Source of the DNA: Anaerolinea sp.
Lineage (GTDB): Bacteria; Chloroflexota; Anaerolineae; Anaerolineales; Anaerolineaceae
NCBI GenBank assembly: GCA_029975055.1
Contig: JARKPU010000013.1
Coordinates: 744,001 to 808,000 of the forward strand
Direction of reading: 5' to 3'
DNA: 64,000 nt
Of the stretch, positions 63,049-64,000 are shown piece by piece. Every line of letters begins with the position of its first letter. Positions within the stretch are counted from its first letter, which is position 1. Below the pieces are notes generated by a model, which saw nothing but the letters and a program-made list of their open reading frames with translations, searched no databases and had not been told where the DNA came from. The position numbers were made by a program, and so were the translations under genes.

Positions 63049-64000
63049 TCAATCTGCAATGTGATGCAGCGATATCGACAGCGCCGCGACGACTGCCCCA
63101 ATCGCGCATGAATACTTGCCCAATAACGCCGCGGTGATGCGCACATTGCGCGAGGCCACCAGCAGGCTCCGGCGCTGCACGGTGAGGCGAATGGGCTCTA
63201 ACAGCAGGTCGCCGATCTGCCCCACAGAGCCGCCGACCACGACCATGCTCGGGTTAAATAAGTTGACAACATTGGCGATAGCCGTGCCCAGGTGCATGCC
63301 TGCCTCGGCAGTGATGCGCTGGGCCAGGTGGTCGCCGTGGCGGGCAGCGTTCATCACATCTTCCACGCTGATCGAGCCGTCGTTCATCAGCTCCACCAGC
63401 TGCGTGCGCTGGCCCATCTTCACCGCCTCGGTGGCCTTGCGGGCAATGGCACGGCCCCCGGCAATCGCTTCCAGGCAACCCCGGTTTCCGCAGGTGCAGA
63501 GCGGGCCGTTCTCATCGATGGTGATGTGGCCGATCTCCCCCGCGCAGCCTGTGGCGCCGCGGTAGATTTGCCCATCCAAAAGCAAGCCCGCGCCGATGCC
63601 GGTACCCACTTTGATGTACGCCAGGTTGCGCTCTCCGCGCCCGGCCCCATATGCCCATTCGCCCACAGCGCCCAATTCGGCATCATTGTTGAGCGAAACA
63701 GGCACTCCCCAGAGCTTCTCCAGGTGGTCGCGGATTGGGTAGCGGTCCCATCCCGGCATGATCGGCGGGCCGCTGACCATCCCTTCCCGTTGAACGATTG
63801 GCCCCGGCACACCCACTCCGATTGCGCTGATATCGCCAATCGTCAGCCCGGCTTCGCTGAGCAGCCGGTCCACCAGCCGGGCCACCCGTTCCAGGCAGGG
63901 TTCCGGCCCTTCATTGATGTTATGCGGAGCATTGACCTCGTGAATCTGCCGCCCGGAATAATCCGCCAGGATCAGGCTCACATGCGATGCCCCCATATCA
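63049..64000 (-). CDS. ROK family protein (transcriptional repressor or sugar kinase), N-terminus beyond the right edge
   Basis: 317 residues are visible and the frame is open at the edge. The phosphate motif reads DMGASHVSL, NNDAELGAVGEW holds the catalytic-type Asp, and the zinc motif CTCGNRGCLE is complete. The missing N-terminus would tell whether a winged HTH precedes the kinase fold, as in NagC/XylR-type repressors. Its place as first visible gene of an operon with a GH57 enzyme suits a sugar-responsive regulator or glucokinase. Confidence 0.88.
   Translation of the reverse strand, partial: DMGASHVSLILADYSGRQIHEVNAPHNINEGPEPCLERVARLVDRLLSEAGLTIGDISAIGVGVPGPIVQREGMVSGPPIMPGWDRYPIRDHLEKLWGVPVSLNNDAELGAVGEWAYGAGRGERNLAYIKVGTGIGAGLLLDGQIYRGATGCAGEIGHITIDENGPLCTCGNRGCLEAIAGGRAIARKATEAVKMGQRTQLVELMNDGSISVEDVMNAARHGDHLAQRITAEAGMHLGTAIANVVNLFNPSMVVVGGSVGQIGDLLLEPIRLTVQRRSLLVASRNVRITAALLGKYSCAIGAVVAALSISLHHIAD

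Overview
The window is about 60% GC and densely coded. It has no rRNA, tRNA, insertion sequence or CRISPR array. The gene content fits a heterotrophic member of the Chloroflexota, most likely Anaerolineae: many glycoside hydrolases, lipoproteins with Thr/Pro/Ala linkers, a RIO-type kinase, a DnaE with a degenerate PHP domain, and an EgsA/AraM-type glycerol-1-phosphate dehydrogenase. This placement is inferred from gene content and style, not from a marker gene.

Layout. 1-5.6 kb (mostly minus strand): a DNA polymerase III alpha subunit cut by the left edge, a YgbA_NO-family protein, a LarA-family protein and a Gfo/Idh/MocA oxidoreductase. 5.6-16.5 kb: a Pfa-type secondary-lipid/polyketide locus. 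It holds a 2787-residue megasynthase (KS-AT-ACP-KS-ACP-ACP-KR-DH), a phosphopantetheinyl transferase overlapping its end, and a convergent PfaD-type enoyl reductase. 16.8-18.9 kb: acetyl-CoA synthetase with its own promoter. 18.9-26.8 kb: a META lipoprotein and GH38, GH3 and GH4 glycosidases. 26.8-31.7 kb: MOSC protein, patatin, M32 carboxypeptidase, P-loop kinase, and mntP behind a manganese riboswitch. 31.7-38.3 kb: divergent apiosidase-like and GH28 genes, a LOG protein, a TetR-epimerase pair, a small promoter-ORF-terminator cassette and a RIO kinase. 38.3-46.8 kb: an ECF sigma/anti-sigma pair, glycerol-1-phosphate dehydrogenase with an FGGY kinase, LhgO, a YceI lipoprotein, and a Crp/Fnr regulator beside a DUF1858 protein. 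46.8-56.3 kb: a sugar-uptake operon (binding protein, two permeases, LacI regulator, GH4 enzyme, BadF-type kinase, ceramidase-like protein, DegT aminotransferase). 56.3-64 kb: a small membrane protein and murA, then on the minus strand a ROK protein (cut by the right edge), a GH57 lipoprotein and a nucleoside kinase.

The most interesting signals are regulatory or biosynthetic. (1) The same 14-bp palindrome, TTGCGCTGGCGCAA, lies at the same distance (32 bp centre to centre) from a -10 element before both the YgbA_NO-family gene and the DUF1858 gene. The second of these sits directly downstream of a Crp/Fnr gene, which points to a small nitrogen-oxide-type regulon. (2) All three carrier domains of the lipid megasynthase have Thr where the phosphopantetheine-bearing Ser is expected. 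(3) Several genes have a -10 element placed so that transcription would begin at or within a few bases of the start codon. At three of them the upstream gene's hairpin fills the -35 position. (4) A 27-codon ORF is framed by a strong promoter, a strong Shine-Dalgarno and a terminator.
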